14,304 nt of DNA, taken from contig DSAV01000139.1 in assembly GCA_011046295.1 (NCBI GenBank), positions 1 to 14,304 of the forward strand, given 5' to 3'. The DNA is from Deltaproteobacteria bacterium. GTDB taxonomy: Bacteria > Desulfobacterota > Syntrophia > Syntrophales > Smithellaceae. The notes beneath the pieces are model-generated. The model had not been told where the DNA came from. It ran no database searches and saw only the letters and a program-made list of their open reading frames with translations. The first letter of the stretch is position 1, and each line of letters begins with the position of its first letter. Below are positions 14,029-14,304 of the stretch, piece by piece. Position numbers and translations under genes: made by a program.

Positions 14029-14070
14029 GCTCTATAGCCCAAGGTCTAAGCCTTGAGCAAGGAAGAGAGC
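14029..14070 (-). promoter_or_regulatory. Structured 5' leader of rpsF, possible autoregulatory site
   Basis: In the leftward transcript a seven-pair hairpin (14057-14051 with 14044-14038, loop of six) sits inside an outer GCUCU/AGAGC stem (14070-14066 with 14033-14029), with an uneven internal loop. It ends just before the ribosome binding site. A competing small hairpin GGCU-AUAG-AGCC overlaps it. Many bacteria control rpsF by an S6:S18-binding leader, but I could not recognise the conserved CCG element of that motif here. Confidence 0.4.
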
Positions 14071-14091
14071 GCTATTTAAATGTTGGGTGCT

Positions 14092-14118
14092 TTTATATCA
14101 GAAGCAAAAAGAAATCAA
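14092..14118 (-). promoter_or_regulatory. Promoter of the rpsF operon
   Basis: On the minus strand TTGATT (14118-14113), a 15-base spacer and an extended -10 TGATATAAA (14100-14092) precede rpsF by about 77 bases. The spacer is short, but the TG extension compensates. A second -35-like TTGACT near 14140-14145 could give an alternative start. Confidence 0.5.
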
Positions 14119-14188
14119 GTGGAAAATATTGATAGTGCGTGTATTTAGTCAAGAGATTCAAATCTATTTAACTAGGCACTCTCGGTCA

Positions 14189-14304
14189 TGCGCCCCATTT
14201 AGGAAACCAGTTGCACAGAGAGATGCCTTCTTGTAAATTTAAGAAAAAGGAGGACATCAAATGGGGAAGAAAGTCAAGAAGCATTCAGCGGAGTTCAAGT
14301 TCAA
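14189..14304 (+). mobile_element. IS3-family insertion sequence, left end only
   Basis: An IS3-type OrfA begins at 14261 and runs off the window. Upstream, TGCGCCCCATTTAGGAAACC at 14189-14208 begins with TG and has the C-rich then A-rich make-up of IS3-type ends. The left tip is therefore placed there, 72 bases before the gene. The partner repeat is outside the window, so this boundary is tentative. Confidence 0.5.
14261..14304 (+). CDS. IS3-family transposase OrfA, N-terminal fragment cut by the window edge
   Basis: Fourteen codons are visible, reading MGKKVKKHSAEFKF. The pattern 'KKxxxKHSAEFK' is the usual opening of IS3-family OrfA proteins (HTH_Tnp_1 helix-turn-helix), which bind the element's ends and, after a -1 frameshift with OrfB, form the DDE transposase. 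A strong AAGGAGG at 14247-14253 stands seven bases before the ATG. The rest is outside the window. Confidence 0.75.
   Translation, partial: MGKKVKKHSAEFKF

Noticed and set aside
1..14304. CRISPR array, toxin-antitoxin pair, defence island or prophage
   Set aside because: No regularly spaced repeats, cas-like, toxin-like or phage-structural proteins were seen on either strand. The content is core chromosomal genes plus two IS ends.

Overview
The window looks like a chromosomal segment of a Gram-negative anaerobe of the former Deltaproteobacteria (Desulfobacterota). A Syntrophales-like lineage is my best guess. The evidence is gene order (ispE - tRNA-Gln - prs - rplY - pth; rpsF - rpsR - rplI - dnaB), a DUF1844 gene, a clear RpoH and protein style; no 16S gene is present, so this is an inference. 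Nearly all of it is housekeeping sequence. Both ends are the first bases of insertion-sequence transposases: IS30 family leaving leftward at the left edge, IS3 family starting rightward at the right edge. This suggests that the assembly breaks at repeats.

Layout, left to right. An IS30-family end (1 to about 129) is followed by about 150 bases of unassigned sequence and a strong terminator (281-315). Next comes a long leftward cluster, transcribed from about 10050 down to 342: a DacZ-like diadenylate cyclase, clpB, a DUF1844 protein, ispE, tRNA-Gln(UUG), prs, rplY, pth and a membrane pyrophosphatase (hppA). Most gaps in it are 1 to 38 bases. The exception is a 104-base leader before pth. rpoH (10164-11009) is divergent from the cyclase and shares a compact intergenic region with it, in which two good sigma-70-type promoters face away from each other.

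A second leftward cluster runs from about 14090 down to 11060: rpsF, rpsR, a 416-base gap, rplI and dnaB. The gap holds a terminator-like hairpin and a possible promoter. It lies where related genomes often carry a membrane-protein gene (DUF2232/YybS).

Functional themes are translation (S6, S18, L9, L25, peptidyl-tRNA hydrolase, tRNA-Gln), nucleotide and isoprenoid precursors (PRPP synthase, IspE), replication (DnaB), heat shock and proteostasis (RpoH, ClpB), c-di-AMP signalling, and energy recovery from pyrophosphate, which PRPP-dependent and other biosynthetic reactions release. I saw no new defence or mobile system. The points most worth a second look are the c-di-AMP synthase beside clpB and rpoH, the divergent pyrophosphatase, and the rpsR-rplI gap.
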